DNA from: Streptomyces pacificus
GTDB taxonomy: Bacteria; Actinomycetota; Actinomycetes; Streptomycetales; Streptomycetaceae
Length of the DNA stretch: 64,000 bases
Assembly: GCF_011766325.1 (NCBI RefSeq)
Contig: NZ_BLLG01000001.1
Location: forward strand, 496,001 to 560,000
Direction: 5' to 3'
Part shown: positions 18,067-27,398 of the stretch, one piece after another
How positions within the stretch are numbered: position 1 is the stretch's first letter
Layout: each line of letters opens with the position of its first letter
The notes under the pieces: model-generated
Told to the model about the DNA's origin: nothing
Database searches by the model: none
What the model saw: the letters and a program-made list of their open reading frames with translations, nothing else
Made by a program: the position numbers and the translations under genes

Positions 18067-18876
18067 ATGGACTACTGCCACCGGTGTCGCCGACACCTCA
18101 ACGGGGCCCTGGCTTGCGCCGGGTGCGGTACTCCGGCCGAGGAGCTGCAGCCCTTCCCGCCCGCCTCCGCCGCGGCGGACGGCGATGCCGTCGTCGAACC
18201 GGGCGGTGCGCACACCGGCGAGGGCCGGCCGCCGGCCGGACGCCGCCATACCCGGAAGGCGGGGGGCATGCGGAGGGCGGTGGGTGCCCGGAAGGCGGCA
18301 GGTGCCCGCAGGGCGCGCCGCAGGCGCGGGCGGAAGGTGCTCATAGGGACGTTCGGGCTGGCGCTCGCCGCGGGCGCGCTGAGCCTGGCGGAACTGGCCG
18401 GGGAGTCGTCGGGCCGCGGTGACGGCACCTCCGTCGAGGTGCGCGAGCAGGGCACGCCGGAGGTGGACGACACCCCCGGGCCGACCGGCGGTGCGGAACC
18501 GCAGCCGGGGCCCGGCGAGGTGAGCGGGGCTCCCGCGGCGGCCCACCCGACCGGGTCGGGCGGGCGGGGCGGCATCAGGCCGACGGGTGAGGCTTCCCAG
18601 CCGTCGGGGGAACCGCCGGAGAAGTCGCCTGAGGAGCCGCCCGAGGAGCCGCCCGAAGAATCGGTGGAGTCGGCGCCGGTCCAGCCCGGTCCGGGCGGCG
18701 AAGGCAGCCCGTCCCCGACCCCGACGGGGGATCCCTCGCGGCAGCCTTCGTCTTCGCGGCAGCCCTCGCACGCACAGGAACCCTCGTCTTCGTCCCCGCC
18801 TCCTCAGTCCCCCGCGGAGCCGGTGCCGTCCCCGACGCCGACGAGGACCTGCCGGCTCATCTTCTGGTGCTCATAG
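18067..18876 (+). CDS. Zinc-ribbon, single-TM, Pro/Ser-rich protein (SCO2400-like paralogue)
   Basis: A 269-residue protein starting MDYCHRCRRHLNGALACAGCG, with zinc-ribbon cysteines at 4, 7, 17 and 20 exactly as in the gene at 6774-7913. A strongly basic Arg/Lys stretch (residues 59-90) precedes one transmembrane helix at about 91-112, and a Pro/Glu/Ser-rich tail ends in CRLIFWC. Topology is probably N-in, C-out. Outside the zinc ribbon the two paralogues share only architecture. Function unknown. Confidence 0.75.
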   Translation: MDYCHRCRRHLNGALACAGCGTPAEELQPFPPASAAADGDAVVEPGGAHTGEGRPPAGRRHTRKAGGMRRAVGARKAAGARRARRRRGRKVLIGTFGLALAAGALSLAELAGESSGRGDGTSVEVREQGTPEVDDTPGPTGGAEPQPGPGEVSGAPAAAHPTGSGGRGGIRPTGEASQPSGEPPEKSPEEPPEEPPEESVESAPVQPGPGGEGSPSPTPTGDPSRQPSSSRQPSHAQEPSSSSPPPQSPAEPVPSPTPTRTCRLIFWCS

Positions 18877-19205
18877 CCGCGGTGTGCGCGGTCGTGGTGC
18901 GGGCAGCCATGGTCCTCGAAGCCGCGGTGCCGGCAGTCGCGGTGCCGGCAGTCGGCAGTCGGCCGGTTGCCCGCACTCGGCCGGGCGCCCGACGGCATCC
19001 GACCCGCCGCGGGTGCCCCTCCGCCGGAGGGACGCGCGGCATGGGCACCGGGCCCGTCCGCTGCCGGTAGTGCCGGCCCCCGGATCCGGCGTCGCGGCCC
19101 CGGCGGCGTGGCCCCGGCCCGGCCTCGCGGCCCTCCGGCCGTTCAGGCCGTGGAGCTCGCGGATCCGGGGGGAGCCCGGCCTGCCTCCCGGGCGTAGGCA
19201 GGTGC
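18877..19205. other. Convergent gap with 15-bp tandem repeat
   Basis: 329 bases with no supported gene between convergent genes. Two perfect 15-bp copies (GCGGTGCCGGCAGTC, 18924-18953) and a partial third are present. Confidence 0.5.
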
Positions 19206-19646
19206 CTACACGTCGGTCCCGCCGCAGCCCGGTATCCGCCTGAGCAGGTCCCGCAGCGTGCCGAGCTCCTCCGCCGACAGCTCCGCGAGTGCTTCCCGCG
19301 CGAAACTCGGGGCCCCACCGAGGTCGCGGGCCGTCCGGTGGCCCTCGTCCGTGGCCGCCGCTATCCTCACCCGGCGGTCGACCGGGTCCGGCAGGCGTTC
19401 GACGAGGCCACGCGCCTCGAGCCGGTCGATGATCCCGGTGACGTTCGACGGCTCGCACCTCAGCTGCCGGGCGATGCTGCGCATGGCGGCGGGCTCCGTG
19501 GCCAGCAGCGCGAGGACCCTGGCCTGTGCGACGGTCAGGTGGTGGCGGGTCGCGGCCTCCGCGTACTCCTCGTGGTAGCGCGCCACGACGGTGCCGATGA
19601 GATCGACGACTTCCAGGGCCAGTGGGTCGCTGCGGGGGGTGGACAT
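19206..19646 (-). CDS. MarR family transcriptional regulator
   Basis: A 146-residue winged-helix regulator. The recognition region is RSIARQLRCEPSNVTGIIDR and the wing is ERLPDPVDRRVRIA, both typical of MarR. It is transcribed divergently from the oxidoreductase at 19736, and the 89-base spacer holds dyads suited to a dimeric repressor. It probably represses its neighbour and itself until a phenolic or electrophilic ligand, or oxidation, releases it; ligand unknown. Confidence 0.92.
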   Translation of the reverse strand: MSTPRSDPLALEVVDLIGTVVARYHEEYAEAATRHHLTVAQARVLALLATEPAAMRSIARQLRCEPSNVTGIIDRLEARGLVERLPDPVDRRVRIAAATDEGHRTARDLGGAPSFAREALAELSAEELGTLRDLLRRIPGCGGTDV

Positions 19647-19663
19647 GCCGTCAGCGTACCGAG

Positions 19664-19700
19664 TTACTTGACAATCTTAAATATTTACTCGCATGATTGT
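19664..19700 (+). promoter_or_regulatory. Promoter with MarR-type operator for the oxidoreductase
   Basis: TTGACA (19668-19673) and CATGAT (19692-19697) form a promoter with an 18-base spacer reading right. The spacer contains a perfect palindrome TAAATATTTA (19678-19687) and is flanked by ACAATC (19671-19676) and its complement GATTGT (19695-19700). The segment is exceptionally AT-rich for this genome. A repressor bound here would occlude RNA polymerase. Confidence 0.6.
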
Positions 19701-19735
19701 TTCAGAAAATCAAGCATTTCTAGGAGGCCCCCAAC

Positions 19736-20755
19736 ATGTCCGCACTGCCCGCGACCAGCCGCGAATGGCACCTCGTCGCCCGTCCCCACGGCTGGCCGGA
19801 GCCGACCGACTTCGCCCTGCGTGAGGCCCCGGTGGCCGAACCGGGCGAGGGGCGGATCCTCGTCCGCAACCTGCACTTCTCGGTCGACCCCTATATGCGC
19901 GGCCGTATGAACGACGTGAAGTCGTATGTGCCGCCGTTCCAGCTGGACCAGCCCATGGAAGGCGGTGCGGTCGGCGAGGTCGTCGCGTCCGGCGCGGAGG
20001 GCTTCGCCCCCGGCGACCACGTTCTGCACTTCCTCGGCTGGCGCGAGTACGCCGAGGTCGACGCCCGCCAGGCGACCAAGGTCGACGGCTCCGTCGCCCC
20101 CCTCTCGGCCTATCTGGGCGTGCTCGGCATGCCCGGAATGACCGCCTACGCGGGCCTCTTCGACGTCGCCTCCTTCAAGGAGGGCGACGTGGTCTTCGTC
20201 TCGGGCGCCGCCGGCGCCGTCGGCAACCAGGTCGGCCAGATGGCGAAGCTGAAGGGCGCCTCCCGCGTCATCGGCTCGGCCGGATCCGACGAGAAGGTCA
20301 GGCTCCTCGTCGAGGAGTACGGCTTCGACGCCGCCTTCAACTACAAGAACGGCCCGGTCGCCGAACAACTGGAGGCCGCCGCCCCCGACGGTATCGACGT
20401 GTACTTCGACAACGTCGGCGGCGAGCACCTGGAGGCCGCGATCTCCTCGCTCAACGTCCACGGCCGCGTCACCCTCTGCGGGATGATCGCGCAGTACAAC
20501 GCGACCGAGCCCACCCCGGCCCCGCGCAACCTCGCCATGGTCATCGGCAAGCGGCTGCGTCTGCAGGGCATGATGGTCAGCGACCACGAGGCCATGCAGC
20601 CCGAGTTCGTACGCGATGTCGGCGGCTGGCTGCGCTCCGGCGAGCTGAAGTACCAGGAGACCGTCGTGGAGGGCATCGAGAACGGTGCCGAAGCGTTCCT
20701 GGGCCTCATGCGCGGCGAGAACACCGGCAAGATGGTCGTCTCGCTCCCCCGCTAG
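19736..20755 (+). CDS. NADP-dependent zinc-free MDR oxidoreductase (prostaglandin reductase/CurA-like)
   Basis: A 339-residue medium-chain reductase. The N-terminal GroES-like part carries RNLHFSVDPYMRGRMND, typical of leukotriene B4 dehydrogenase/CurA-type enone reductases; the Rossmann motif is SGAAGAVGNQVGQMAK near residue 156. Zinc-ligand cysteines are absent. Family members reduce alpha,beta-unsaturated ketones or aldehydes with NADPH. AGGAGG precedes ATG 19736. Divergence from a MarR gene suggests induction by toxic enones or quinones. Confidence 0.92.
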   Translation: MSALPATSREWHLVARPHGWPEPTDFALREAPVAEPGEGRILVRNLHFSVDPYMRGRMNDVKSYVPPFQLDQPMEGGAVGEVVASGAEGFAPGDHVLHFLGWREYAEVDARQATKVDGSVAPLSAYLGVLGMPGMTAYAGLFDVASFKEGDVVFVSGAAGAVGNQVGQMAKLKGASRVIGSAGSDEKVRLLVEEYGFDAAFNYKNGPVAEQLEAAAPDGIDVYFDNVGGEHLEAAISSLNVHGRVTLCGMIAQYNATEPTPAPRNLAMVIGKRLRLQGMMVSDHEAMQPEFVRDVGGWLRSGELKYQETVVEGIENGAEAFLGLMRGENTGKMVVSLPR

Positions 20756-21182
20756 CGACAAGGCCGTTCGGCTTGCGGACAGCTGGGTTCGTCCGGGGTT
20801 CGCAGGGCTGCGGTTTCGCCGGGTACCCGGATACCACGGATACCACGGATAACCGGATATAAGGAGCGGAGCCCCGGGAGAACCGGCAGTCGACCAAGAC
20901 AAGCCGTTCACAGGGACCGGGGGCTCCGCCCTCCGGGCAGCGTGCCGTCAGCCGTGTCGTCGCGCAGGCCGGTGCCGGTGCCCGGGTGCCATGTGCCGGA
21001 CACCGGACATCGGACACCGGACGGGCACATCCGCCGAGCTGGACCCGGGGAAGCCGGCGGTCCCGGCGCCGCGCTCCGGCCGCACGCCCGGTCCCTGCAC
21101 CGCGCCCGGCTCGTACGGGGCTCCGGTTCCAGCCCCCACACGCCCATGTCCGGGGGCTCCGGCCCCGTATAGGGTATGCCGC
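20756..21182. other. Gap with 9-bp repeats and long-loop dyad
   Basis: 427 bases without a gene. GGATACCAC is tandemly repeated at 20829-20846 with degenerate copies following. A 10-bp inverted repeat GCGGAGCCCC/GGGGCTCCGC spans 20866-20929 with a 44-base loop, perhaps a transcription end signal. The bases just before 21183 (CGTATAGGGT) may be the promoter of the EI24 gene. Confidence 0.5.
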
Positions 21183-22061
21183 ATGCGTGATCTGGGTGCG
21201 GGCTTCGGCTATCTGGTGAAGGGGCAGCAGTGGGTCGGCCGGCACGGCCGGTGGTTCGGTATCGGACTGCTGCCCGGACTGATCACCCTTGTGCTGTACG
21301 CCGCGGCCCTCGTGGGGCTCGCCTACGGTGCCGACGACCTGGTCGGCTGGGCGACACCGTTCGCGGACGACTGGCAGTCGCCGTGGCAGGGCGGGTTCCG
21401 CGGCTTTCTGACGGCGCTGGTGTGGGTGTTCGGCCTCTTCCTCGCCGTCGTCACCTTCACCGCCGTGACCCTGCTGGTGGGCCAGCCGTTCTACGAGTCG
21501 CTCTCCGAAGCCGTCGACCGGGCCGAGGGCGGTGAGGTCCCGCGGACCGGGCTGCCGCTCTGGCGCGAGCTGTGGATCTCCGCACGAGACAGCCTGCGGA
21601 TCGTGGTCCGTGTCGCGGCCTTCGGCGTGCTGCTCTTCGCGCTCGGGTTCGTCCCGGTCCTCGGTCAGACCGTCGTCCCCGTGCTCGGCTTCTGCGTCAC
21701 CGGCTTCTTCCTCGCCGAGGAGCTCACCGCCGTGGCCCTCCAGCGGCGGCGGATGGAGCTGAAGGAGCGTCTCGCGCTTCTGCGCGGCCGGCGCATGCTC
21801 ACCCTCGGCTTCGGCGTCCCGCTGGCCCTGGCCTTCCTCGTCCCGTTCGTCGCGGTGCTGCTGATGCCGGGCGCGGTCGCGGGCGCCACGCTGCTGGTGC
21901 GCGACCTGGTGGAGGACCGGGGGGCGGAGGACACCGGGCACCCGGACTCCGAGCCCGGCTCCCGGGTACAGCAGCGGGACGACCAGGACCCGTACGCCAA
22001 CCGCGACCAGAGCCGGCCCGCCGAGCCGTACGACCTCGGCAAGGACCAGGCCCGCTTCTGA
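21183..22061 (+). CDS. EI24 domain (CysZ-like) membrane protein
   Basis: A 292-residue polytopic protein with hydrophobic segments near residues 26-52, 73-104, 138-180 and 216-242 and a hydrophilic acidic tail. The layout and sequence (LLVGQPFYESLSEAVDR between helices) match EI24/PF07264 proteins, which include the sulfate transporter CysZ. No sulfate gene is near, so transport substrate is unknown. The start MRDLGAGFGY is the first sensible ATG. Confidence 0.8.
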   Translation: MRDLGAGFGYLVKGQQWVGRHGRWFGIGLLPGLITLVLYAAALVGLAYGADDLVGWATPFADDWQSPWQGGFRGFLTALVWVFGLFLAVVTFTAVTLLVGQPFYESLSEAVDRAEGGEVPRTGLPLWRELWISARDSLRIVVRVAAFGVLLFALGFVPVLGQTVVPVLGFCVTGFFLAEELTAVALQRRRMELKERLALLRGRRMLTLGFGVPLALAFLVPFVAVLLMPGAVAGATLLVRDLVEDRGAEDTGHPDSEPGSRVQQRDDQDPYANRDQSRPAEPYDLGKDQARF

Positions 22062-22932
22062 GTGCCGTGCCGGGCGGGGTCTGCCCGTCAAGGCGCGGCG
22101 CGGCGTGCGGTGTGGTGCATCACAAGGCGCCGGATCGACCTCGTCGGCCTCGGCGTGTGCCCACTTGGTTGATTCGGCCCCGGTTGATTCGGTGACGCCG
22201 CGAGTCGCCGTGCCGGTCGTGCGGCGTCGCGACGCGGCGTACGTCGCCTGACGAGGCACCCGGGGCGCGTGGCGAGAGTGCTCCGTCCGCCCGCAGGACG
22301 TGGGGTCTGCGGCGTCCGGTGTGTGCGCATCGCAGGGCGGAGGGCCGCCCTCCCCTCCCGGATGTGCCCGGACGGATTCGACGACGCGGCACGGGGCACC
22401 CGGCCTGCCTGAGGGAACCGGGTGAGCAGCAGTCAGGCGCCGTGCTCCGACGGGGACTTGTTGCGCAGTCTCCGGGCGCGGGGGGCTCTCCCGCTGCCGT
22501 GACCGGACGCGACCGGCCCCCATGGTCCCCGCCTCGGCACCGAGGAGCAGACCTCCCGGGCCGCGGCGCGGACATCCGGCACCGAGGCGCGGATGCGCAG
22601 GCCGCGGTGTGTCCCGCAGTGATCGCCACTGTCCGGGGCCACGGCATCGGTGACGGCGCGCCGCGGGATTTCACGCGTGTGCCTGCCTCCAAGGCGTCCT
22701 GGCGGGTGAATGCTTGGTGCGTACGGGGCCCGCGAGGGGCGGTCCGACACAACCGGGCCCGGTCGCACGGTAGCTTTGCCCACGTCGAACCAGAGGCACC
22801 CGGTTCGCCGACCCCAGTAAGTCACATCACGTCATATGCCGTTCCTCTCCCGCTTCCTGGGGGGATCGCGTACTTGATGTCGTTTACTGAGGCCGGTGGG
22901 AGGGTGGTCCTCGTCCCACACTGGAGGTCCCG
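22062..22932. other. Long non-coding stretch upstream of DUF3145 gene
   Basis: 871 bases with no ORF of convincing codon usage on either strand. Composition drops in GC toward the right end. GGTTGATTCGG occurs twice near 22168-22196. A possible -10 (TAGCTT, near 22773) and a run of lower-GC DNA (22800-22890) suggest a long 5' leader for the DUF3145 gene. I see no recognised riboswitch. Confidence 0.5.
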
Positions 22933-23427
22933 GTGACGACACGCGGCGTTCTCTACGTCCACTCCGCACCACGCGCGCTGTGCCCGCACGTCGAATGGGC
23001 GGTCGCGGGCGTGCTCGGCGTACGGGTCCAGCTCGACTGGATCCGCCAGCCCGCGTCCCCCGGCACCTGGAGAGCCGAGTTCTCCTGGCAGGGCGAGAGC
23101 GGAACGGCTTCCAAGCTGGCGTCCGCGCTGCGCGGCTGGCAGCTGCTGCGCTTCGAGGTCACCGCGGAGCCCTGCGCCTCAGCGGAGGGAGAGCGCTACA
23201 GCGCCACTCCCGACCTGGGCATCTTCCATGCCGTCACCGGCCTCCACGGCGACATCCTCATCCCCGAGGACCGTCTTCGCGCAGCCCTCGTGCGCGCGAA
23301 CCAGGGCGAGACGCAGCTCGAGGCGGAGATCTCCAAGCTGCTCGGCAAGCCCTGGGACGACGAACTAGAGCCGTTCCGCTATGCGGGCGAGGGCGCCCCG
23401 GTCCGCTGGCTCCACCAGGTCGTCTGA
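22933..23427 (+). CDS. DUF3145 family protein
   Basis: A 164-residue soluble protein starting at GTG 22933 with CTGGAGG upstream. The conserved start (TTRGVLYVHSAPRALCPHVE) and the C-terminal KPWDDELEPFRYAGEG are hallmarks of DUF3145, an actinobacterial family consistently encoded next to fabF. Function is unknown; it is convergent with fabF across a strong terminator here. Confidence 0.9.
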   Translation: MTTRGVLYVHSAPRALCPHVEWAVAGVLGVRVQLDWIRQPASPGTWRAEFSWQGESGTASKLASALRGWQLLRFEVTAEPCASAEGERYSATPDLGIFHAVTGLHGDILIPEDRLRAALVRANQGETQLEAEISKLLGKPWDDELEPFRYAGEGAPVRWLHQVV

Positions 23428-23640
23428 CCACGGCGCGGACGCCGGTCGTACCGCAGCCGGGCCCGACGGCCGGGCGGGCCCGGCGGCCTCCCGTACCGGC
23501 CGCCGCACCGCCGTCGGCGGCCGTGTCCGCCACGGGGCGCGGACGAGTGAGCGGGCCCGGCCGCCGCGGGGTGCGGACAGCCGGCTCCGTCTGGCACGGG
23601 GTGCGTACCAGGCCCGCCTCCCCCGACAACCGCACCAGGC

Positions 23641-23685
23641 AGCGGGCCCCGCCTCCCCTGTGTCCTGTGGGAGGCGGGGCCCGCT
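23641..23685. terminator. Bidirectional rho-independent-type terminator
   Basis: A perfect 17-bp inverted repeat (AGCGGGCCCCGCCTCCC / GGGAGGCGGGGCCCGCT) with an 11-base loop lies between the convergent DUF3145 and fabF genes and can end both transcripts. It lacks a long T tract, as is common in Streptomyces. Confidence 0.85.
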
Positions 23686-23700
23686 GCTCGTCGTCGTGCG

Positions 23701-24963
23701 TCAGACGCTGCGGAAGGCCAGCACCACGTTGTGGCCGCCGAAGCCGAACGAGTTGTTGATCGCGGCGATCGTGCCCTCCGGCAGCGCACGCGGCCCCCCG
23801 CGCACGACGTCCGCCTCGACCTCGTCGTCCATGTCGTCGACGTTCACGGTCGGCGGGGCCTGGCGGTGGTGCAGCGCCAGGACCGTGGCGACGGTCTCGA
23901 TACCGCCGGCGCCGCCCAGCAGATGGCCCGTCATCGACTTCGTCGCGGAGATCGCGACATGGTCGAGGTCGTCGCCAAGCACCTTGCGCAGCGCCTTGAG
24001 CTCGGCGATGTCGCCCTGCGGCGTGGACGTGGCGTGGGCGTTGAGGTGAACCACTTCGGAGGGCTTCAGGCCGGTGTTGTCCAGCAGGTTCTGCACCGCT
24101 GCCGCGATACCGCGGCCGGTCGGCTCCGGCTGTGCGATGTGGTGGCTGTCCGCGGACAGGCCCTGCCCCAGCGCCTCGCAGTAGACGCGCGCGCCGCGCG
24201 CCGCCGCGTGCTCCGCGGACTCCAGGACGACGACACCCGCGCCCTCGCCCAGCACGAAGCCGTCACGGGCCTTGTCGTACGGCCGCGAAGCCCGCCCGGG
24301 CTCGTCGTTGTTCTTGGACATCGCCATCATGTTGGCGAACGCGGCGATCGGCAGCGGGTGGATCGCGGCCTCGGTGCCGCCCGCGACCACGATGTCGGCC
24401 CGGCCGCTGCGGATCATCTCGATGGCGTAGCCGATCGCCTCGGCACCCGACGCGCAGGCGGAGACCGGGGTGTGCACACCGGCCTGGGCGTTCACCTCCA
24501 GGCCGACGTTGGCGGAGGGGCCGTTGGGCATCAGCATCGGCACGGTGTGCGGGGAGACCCGGCGTACGCCCTTCTCCTTCAGCACGTCGTACTGGTCGAG
24601 CAGGGTGGTGACGCCGCCGATACCGGAGGCGATGACCGCGCCGAGGCGGTCGGGCCGGATGCTCCCGTCCTCGCCGGCCGGAGCGGCGAAGCCTGCGTCG
24701 GCCCACGCCTCGCGGGCGGCGATCAGCGCGAACTGGGCCGAGCGGTCCAGCTTGCGCGCCTGCGGCCGGGGCAGCACCTCGCCCGGGTCGACCGCCGCCG
24801 GGGCGGCGATACGGACGGGCAGTTCCTCGAAGCGCTCGCCTTCGAGGGCCCTGATGCCGGAACGCCCGGCGATCAGACCCTCCCAGGTCGAGGCGGAGTC
24901 GCCACCCAGCGGTGTGGTTGCGCCGATACCGGTGACGACCACGGTGCGATTGGTCGGGTTCAC
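23701..24963 (-). CDS. fabF: 3-oxoacyl-ACP synthase II (KAS II)
   Basis: A 420-residue condensing enzyme that elongates acyl-ACP with malonyl-ACP. The catalytic triad is visible: Cys170 (VSACASGAEA), His310 (NAHATSTPQGD) and His347 (KSMTGHLLGGAGG). It starts at GTG 24963 and is the last gene of the fabD-fabH-acpP-fabF cluster. It acts as a cytosolic homodimer in type II fatty acid synthesis. Confidence 0.97.
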   Translation of the reverse strand: MNPTNRTVVVTGIGATTPLGGDSASTWEGLIAGRSGIRALEGERFEELPVRIAAPAAVDPGEVLPRPQARKLDRSAQFALIAAREAWADAGFAAPAGEDGSIRPDRLGAVIASGIGGVTTLLDQYDVLKEKGVRRVSPHTVPMLMPNGPSANVGLEVNAQAGVHTPVSACASGAEAIGYAIEMIRSGRADIVVAGGTEAAIHPLPIAAFANMMAMSKNNDEPGRASRPYDKARDGFVLGEGAGVVVLESAEHAAARGARVYCEALGQGLSADSHHIAQPEPTGRGIAAAVQNLLDNTGLKPSEVVHLNAHATSTPQGDIAELKALRKVLGDDLDHVAISATKSMTGHLLGGAGGIETVATVLALHHRQAPPTVNVDDMDDEVEADVVRGGPRALPEGTIAAINNSFGFGGHNVVLAFRSV

Positions 24964-25042
24964 AGGAGTTCTTTCTCCACGGTCTATGAGGGTTCGTGAA
25001 TCAGCGGCGCCACCGCCGGGTGGCGTACCTGATCGGCCTGGA

Positions 25043-25291
25043 TCAGGCCTGGTGCTTCAGGATGTACTCGGCGGCGTCGCCGACGGTCTTGAGGTTCTTG
25101 ACGTCCTCGTCCGGGATCTTGACGTCGAAGCGCTCCTCCGCGGCGACGACGACCTCGACCATGGACAGCGAGTCGACGTCCAGGTCGTCGGTGAAGGACT
25201 TGTCGAGCTGGACGTCCTCCGCCGGGATACCGGCGATCTCGTTGACGATCTCGGCGAGACCTTCGACGATCTCTTCCTGCGTGGCGGCCAT
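25043..25291 (-). CDS. acpP: Acyl carrier protein
   Basis: An 82-residue acidic four-helix carrier. The phosphopantetheine attachment site is Ser41 in DLDVDSLSMVEVV. It carries growing acyl chains between FabD, FabH, FabF and the reductases. It lies between fabH and fabF in the same direction, as in other Streptomyces. Confidence 0.97.
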   Translation of the reverse strand: MAATQEEIVEGLAEIVNEIAGIPAEDVQLDKSFTDDLDVDSLSMVEVVVAAEERFDVKIPDEDVKNLKTVGDAAEYILKHQA

Positions 25292-25371
25292 GTGGCGCTC
25301 CTTCGGTGTTGAGCAGAGGGTTGGACGGGCTTGTCCGGAGGACCGGAGATCCGGAGGATCCGGATGCCTGC

Positions 25372-26373
25372 CTAGGGGAGGGTAACGACCGTCGCGGCGT
25401 AGACGAGTCCCGCCCCGAAGCCGATGACGAGTGCGGTGTCACCGCTCTTCGCCTGCCCGGTCGCCAGAAGCCGCTCCATCGCGAGCGGAATCGAGGCGGC
25501 CGAGGTGTTGCCGGTGGTCTCCACGTCACGGGCCACCGTGACGTGCTCCGGCAGTTTCAGAGTCTTCACCATCGAGTCGATGATCCGCATGTTCGCCTGG
25601 TGCGGGATGAAGACATCGAGTTCGTCCGCGGTGATCCCGGCCGCGTCCAGCGCCTGCTGGGCGACCTTCGCCATCTCGAACACGGCCCAGCGGAAGACCG
25701 CCTGGCCTTCCTGGGTGATGGCGGGGAACCGTTCGACGGAGCCGTCGCGGTAGTCCGTCCACGGCACGGTCTGCTTGATGGTGTCCGACTTGTCGCCCTC
25801 GGAACCCCACACGGTGGGGCCGATCCGGGGCTCCCTGGCCGGGCCGACGACGACCGCCCCCGCGCCGTCACCGAAGAGGAACGCCGTGGCGCGGTCCTCC
25901 AGATCGGTCAGGTCGCTGAGCCGCTCGACACCGATGACCAGCACGTACTCCGCCGAGCCCTCGACCACCATGCCCTTGGCGAGGGTCAGGCCGTAGCCGA
26001 AGCCCGCACAGCCCGCCGAGATGTCGAACGCAGCGGGCCTGTTCGTGCCGAGCTTGTCCGCGATCTCCGTGGCGACCGCCGGGGTCTGCTTGAAGTGCGA
26101 GACGGTCGAGACGATCACGCCGCCGATCTGCTCGGGGGCGAGCCCGGCGTCGGCGATCGCCTTGCCCGCCGCCGCGACCGACATGGCCGTGACGGTCTCC
26201 TCGTCGTCCGCCCAGTGACGGGTGGCGATGCCCGAGCGGGAGCGGATCCACTCGTCGGAGGAGTCGATCGTCTCGAGGATCACCTCGTTGGGCACGATCC
26301 GGGTCGGGCGGTAGCCGCCGACACCCATGATGCGTGCGTACGGGGCGCCCGTGCTGGGCTTGATCTTCGACAT
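25372..26373 (-). CDS. fabH: 3-oxoacyl-ACP synthase III (KAS III)
   Basis: A 333-residue initiating condensing enzyme, using acyl-CoA starters (including branched starters in actinomycetes) and malonyl-ACP. The triad is Cys122 (ISAGCAGFGYGL), His258 (FIPHQANMR) and Asn289 (TGNTSAAS). Only 18 bases separate it from fabD, so the two are co-transcribed. Confidence 0.97.
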   Translation of the reverse strand: MSKIKPSTGAPYARIMGVGGYRPTRIVPNEVILETIDSSDEWIRSRSGIATRHWADDEETVTAMSVAAAGKAIADAGLAPEQIGGVIVSTVSHFKQTPAVATEIADKLGTNRPAAFDISAGCAGFGYGLTLAKGMVVEGSAEYVLVIGVERLSDLTDLEDRATAFLFGDGAGAVVVGPAREPRIGPTVWGSEGDKSDTIKQTVPWTDYRDGSVERFPAITQEGQAVFRWAVFEMAKVAQQALDAAGITADELDVFIPHQANMRIIDSMVKTLKLPEHVTVARDVETTGNTSAASIPLAMERLLATGQAKSGDTALVIGFGAGLVYAATVVTLP

Positions 26374-26391
26374 GCTGTCTCGGCCTCCTTG

Positions 26392-27336
26392 TCAGGCGCC
26401 CGCCGCGTCGGCGGCGGGGGAACCGGCCTCGGCGAGCAGCGTGCGGGCCGCGTCGAGGTCGTCGGGGGTCTTCAGCGCGAGCGTCGCGACGCCGGGCAGC
26501 GCCCGCTTGGCGAGGCCGGTGAGGGTGCCGCCCGGGCACACCTCGACGAGGGCCGTCACTCCGAGCTCCTTGAAGGTCTCCATGCACAGGTCCCAGCGGA
26601 CCGGGTTGGCGACCTGTCCGACGAGCCGGGACACGACCTCCGCACCGGTGGCGACGGTGCGCCCGTCCCTGTTGGAGACGTACGGCACCCCGGGGTCGGC
26701 CGGTGCGAGCGATGTCGCGGCCTCCTCCAGCCGTGCGACCGCGGGGGCCATGTGGTGGGTGTGGAACGCGCCGGCGACCTTGAGCGGGACGACCTTGCGC
26801 ACCCCCTCGGGCTTGTCCTCACCCAGAGCGGCGAGCTGCTCCCTGGTGCCGGCGGCGACGATCTGCCCGGCGCCGTTGACGTTCGCGGCGGTCAGGCCCA
26901 GCTTCTCCAGGTGCGCGAGGCTCACCTCGGGGTCGCCTCCGAGCAGGGCCGACATGCCGGTCTCCGTGACGGCGGCGGCCTCGGCCATCGCCAGGCCGCG
27001 GGTGCGCACGAGGCGCAGCGCGGCGGTGGGCTCGAGGACGCCCGCGAACACGGCGGCCGTGAACTCGCCGACGCTGTGGCCGGCGACGGCGTCCGGGGCC
27101 ACGTCACCGAGCGCGGAGGCGGACAGCAGCCCGGCCGCGACCAGCAGCGGCTGCGCGACGGCCGTGTCGCGGATCTCGTCCGCGTCGGCCTTCGTGCCGT
27201 AGTGGGCGAGGTCGAGCCCGACGGCGTCGGACCAGGCCGCGATGCGGTCGGAGGCGCCGGGGAGTTCGAGCCAGGGGGTCAGGAAGCCGGGCGCCTGGGC
27301 GCCTTGGCCGGGAGCGACGAGTACGAGCACCCTCAC
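26392..27336 (-). CDS. fabD: Malonyl-CoA:ACP acyltransferase
   Basis: A 314-residue transacylase that loads malonyl units onto AcpP. The nucleophile Ser88 is in AGHSVGEF, after the GQGAQ oxyanion motif near residue 10. It is the first gene of the operon and lies just downstream of fasR with a dyad in between. Confidence 0.97.
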   Translation of the reverse strand: MRVLVLVAPGQGAQAPGFLTPWLELPGASDRIAAWSDAVGLDLAHYGTKADADEIRDTAVAQPLLVAAGLLSASALGDVAPDAVAGHSVGEFTAAVFAGVLEPTAALRLVRTRGLAMAEAAAVTETGMSALLGGDPEVSLAHLEKLGLTAANVNGAGQIVAAGTREQLAALGEDKPEGVRKVVPLKVAGAFHTHHMAPAVARLEEAATSLAPADPGVPYVSNRDGRTVATGAEVVSRLVGQVANPVRWDLCMETFKELGVTALVEVCPGGTLTGLAKRALPGVATLALKTPDDLDAARTLLAEAGSPAADAAGA

Positions 27337-27398
27337 ACTCTCTCTTGTCGATGGTCCCGCCCGCCCGTGGGGACAGGGACCAAGAACCGTCAGGGTAA

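Noticed and set aside
22319..22936. A rightward ORF upstream of DUF3145
   Set aside because: Codon third positions do not show the G/C bias of real genes here and it runs into the DUF3145 start in another frame.
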